Notes under the pieces: generated by a model
What the model was told of the DNA's origin: nothing
The model's database searches: none
What the model saw: only the letters and a program-made list of their open reading frames with translations
Position numbers and translations under genes: made by a program
Assembly: GCA_963575645.1 (NCBI GenBank)
Contig: OY754473.1
Location: forward strand, 2,356,001 to 2,420,000
Direction: 5' to 3'
Origin: Xanthostigma xanthostigma
Taxonomy: Eukaryota; Arthropoda; Insecta; Raphidioptera; Raphidiidae
Length of the DNA: 64,000 bases
Shown here: positions 63,768 through 64,000 of the stretch, piece after piece
Layout of the letters: each line of letters starts with the position of its first letter
Position numbering within the stretch: the stretch's first letter is position 1

Positions 63768-64000
63768 ATTTAAGGAGATTGAGCCGTTTTACGAAGATGA
63801 TGAAAAAAATCTGAAATAAAGTTTTTTTAATAGATTTTTTATGACAAAATTTTCTGTAAAAAATCCAAAATCATTAGGAGATTTATAAAGTTAAAAATTA
63901 AAAAAAACTTTTACATGTAGTCTTTGGAAAATATGTCAACCTAGCATGCAAACGGTACATTTTAATTTTTTGCAAATAATCAAATAATGTCAACAGTTCC
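63768..64000 (+). repeat. Dispersed repeat (GGAGATTGAGCCGTTTTACG), copy 2
   Basis: Similar to 37735-37925 over 180 bp. Runs to the window edge. Confidence 0.6.

Overview
This window is eukaryotic nuclear DNA from an arthropod, most likely a lepidopteran insect. It is AT-rich and gene-poor. The genes have canonical GT/AG introns, the exons are GC-richer than the flanks, and the introns are packed with DNA transposons. The lepidopteran guess rests on Helitron termini of the kind common in moths and butterflies (start TCTATACTAATA, end CTAG, inserted between A and T) and on the widespread repeat that begins CCGACTTCAAAAAAAGG. Four protein-coding genes can be assembled exon by exon with reading phase preserved at every junction.

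Layout. (1) 161-2177, minus: the Golgi small GTPase Arl1, complete, 180 aa, four exons including a 4-base first coding exon. (2) 14987-40105, plus: a complete nine-exon gene of 1517 aa in the ABTB2/BTBD11 family (N-terminal low-complexity part, histone-fold-like region, ankyrin repeats, BTB domain). A candidate extra 5' exon lies at 4455-4621. (3) 45133-50988, minus: iduronate-2-sulfatase (IDS), complete, 516 aa, four exons, with sulfatase catalytic residues present. (4) 57022-61243, plus: the first three recognised coding exons of BCAS3 (rudhira); the gene runs off the right edge.

Everything between exons is dominated by mobile elements: Helitrons (some carrying a tRNA-like module), at least five hAT elements with readable 8-bp target duplications, Tc1/mariner, Tigger/pogo and Tc3-like short elements with TA duplications, long fold-back elements, a tRNA-derived SINE, and minisatellites. 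Many are nested two or three deep, which gives a readable order of insertion. Several contain decayed fragments of transposases or of DNA-binding domains (MADF-like, THAP-like, HTH-psq-like, Tc3/DUF4817-like, Tigger C-terminus).

The four genes are functionally unrelated (Golgi traffic, a BTB/ankyrin scaffold, lysosomal glycosaminoglycan degradation, an autophagy/cytoskeleton WD-repeat protein). There is no operon-like logic. The most interesting structure is non-genic: repeated insertion of elements within a few to tens of bases of splice sites without loss of the gene, very recent Tigger-derived copies, and long conserved hairpins shared by dispersed repeat copies. No prokaryotic-type system, CRISPR array or virus was found.
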